From: Alteromonas confluentis
Lineage (GTDB): Bacteria; Pseudomonadota; Gammaproteobacteria; Enterobacterales; Alteromonadaceae
Length of the DNA stretch: 64,000 bases
NCBI RefSeq assembly: GCF_001757105.1
Contig: NZ_MDHN01000040.1
Coordinates: forward strand, 74,240 to 138,239
Reading direction: 5' to 3'
The notes below the pieces were generated by a model. That model did not search any database, was not told the DNA's origin, and was given only the letters and a program-made list of their open reading frames with translations. The position numbers were made by a program, and so were the translations under genes. Shown here in pieces: positions 63,742 through 64,000 of this stretch (positions within the stretch are counted from its first letter, which is position 1; every line of letters starts with the position of its first letter).

Positions 63742-64000
63742 ATGGATTTAGGGAAACACATCACCACAGCCACCGGATGGGTGCTCACGTTATCAGGTCT
63801 CTTTGGTGCAGCAGTTGCACTAGCAATGAGTATCTACCATACATTCTGGACGCCAGCTGATTATCAGGTAGCAACCAGCGATAGTTTCATTTCAATATCG
63901 TATGGTGGCATCTCCCCGCTACTAGCCGGTTTGTTTCCGCTTATTCTTTCTCTATTAGTCATGAGCATTGGCCACCTGTTTCTCAAAGCAGCTCGAAAAA
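63742..64000 (+). CDS. Membrane protein, partial at window edge
   Basis: From ATG at 63742 (TTGGAGATTCC upstream), an uninterrupted frame runs off the window after 86 codons. Two hydrophobic segments are visible (VLTLSGLFGAAVALAMSI and ISPLLAGLFPLILSLLVMSI). No family recognised. Confidence 0.65.
   Translation, partial: MDLGKHITTATGWVLTLSGLFGAAVALAMSIYHTFWTPADYQVATSDSFISISYGGISPLLAGLFPLILSLLVMSIGHLFLKAARK

Noticed and set aside
1..64000. CRISPR arrays, rRNA genes, prophage structural genes
   Set aside because: No regularly spaced direct repeats, no rRNA sequence and no phage structural or integrase genes were seen.

Overview
This window reads as a stretch of chromosome from a marine-type gammaproteobacterium, most likely Alteromonadaceae (Alteromonas and relatives). 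The reasons are the gltX locus next to tRNA-Glu/Ala and tRNA-Val genes, a class II DAHP synthase, a divergent bioA / bioBFCD locus, many transporters and regulators, and carbohydrate-active enzymes aimed at pectin-type polymers. Genus is inferred from protein style, not from a marker tree. Most of the window is ordinary chromosome with moderate GC; 11.2-17.6 kb is visibly more AT-rich and carries mobile DNA.

Layout. 1-3 kb: a tRNA-Glu/Glu/Ala unit (minus), gltX (minus), and four identical tRNA-Val genes (plus) behind a near-consensus promoter, with two broken tRNA-Val 3' fragments among and after them. 3-8.5 kb: a receiver-TPR protein lacking the usual phospho-aspartate, a GNAT acetyltransferase, moaA, an ATM1-type ABC exporter and a small DUF3820 protein. 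8.5-11.2 kb: a two-gene unit of a membrane protein and a PEGA-type lipoprotein. 11.2-17.3 kb: an accessory island. A patatin-like phospholipase lipoprotein and a second lipoprotein of unknown type form an operon that lies between a decayed IS30-family copy and an intact IS30-family element. 17.6-26.9 kb: a GH28 enzyme, a DUF3224 protein, class II DAHP synthase, LMW protein tyrosine phosphatase, an SDR, gdhA and a CadC-like regulator split by an in-frame amber codon.

27-38.8 kb: a serine hydrolase, a small secreted cysteine protein, a Gfo/Idh/MocA oxidoreductase, peptidase E, the biotin genes (bioBFCD minus, bioA plus) and an EmrA/EmrB-like efflux pair facing a TetR gene across a perfect inverted repeat. 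39.7-46.8 kb: LysR regulators, a metallophosphoesterase, SDR oxidoreductases and an MFS transporter. 46.9-52.4 kb: a NADAR protein and a compact ethanolamine catabolic unit (permease, eutC, eutB, divergent AraC regulator) without microcompartment genes. 52.4-64 kb: a DUF1080 protein, a HAD phosphatase, a DeoR/MFS pair, a hybrid histidine kinase, an MmcQ/YjbR protein, the ribosome GTPase YlqF, a GH43 enzyme, an oligogalacturonate-lyase-like protein, a periplasmic ClpP-fold protein and a partial membrane protein.

The best candidates for something undescribed are the paired-lipoprotein patatin module bracketed by IS30 ends and the membrane protein/PEGA lipoprotein pair. Smaller oddities are covarying hairpins in the tRNA-Glu spacers, tRNA-Val fragments with an inserted palindrome, an 18-bp triplet repeat expanding the SAM-binding loop of BioC, the amber-split CadC-like regulator and the degenerate receiver domain.
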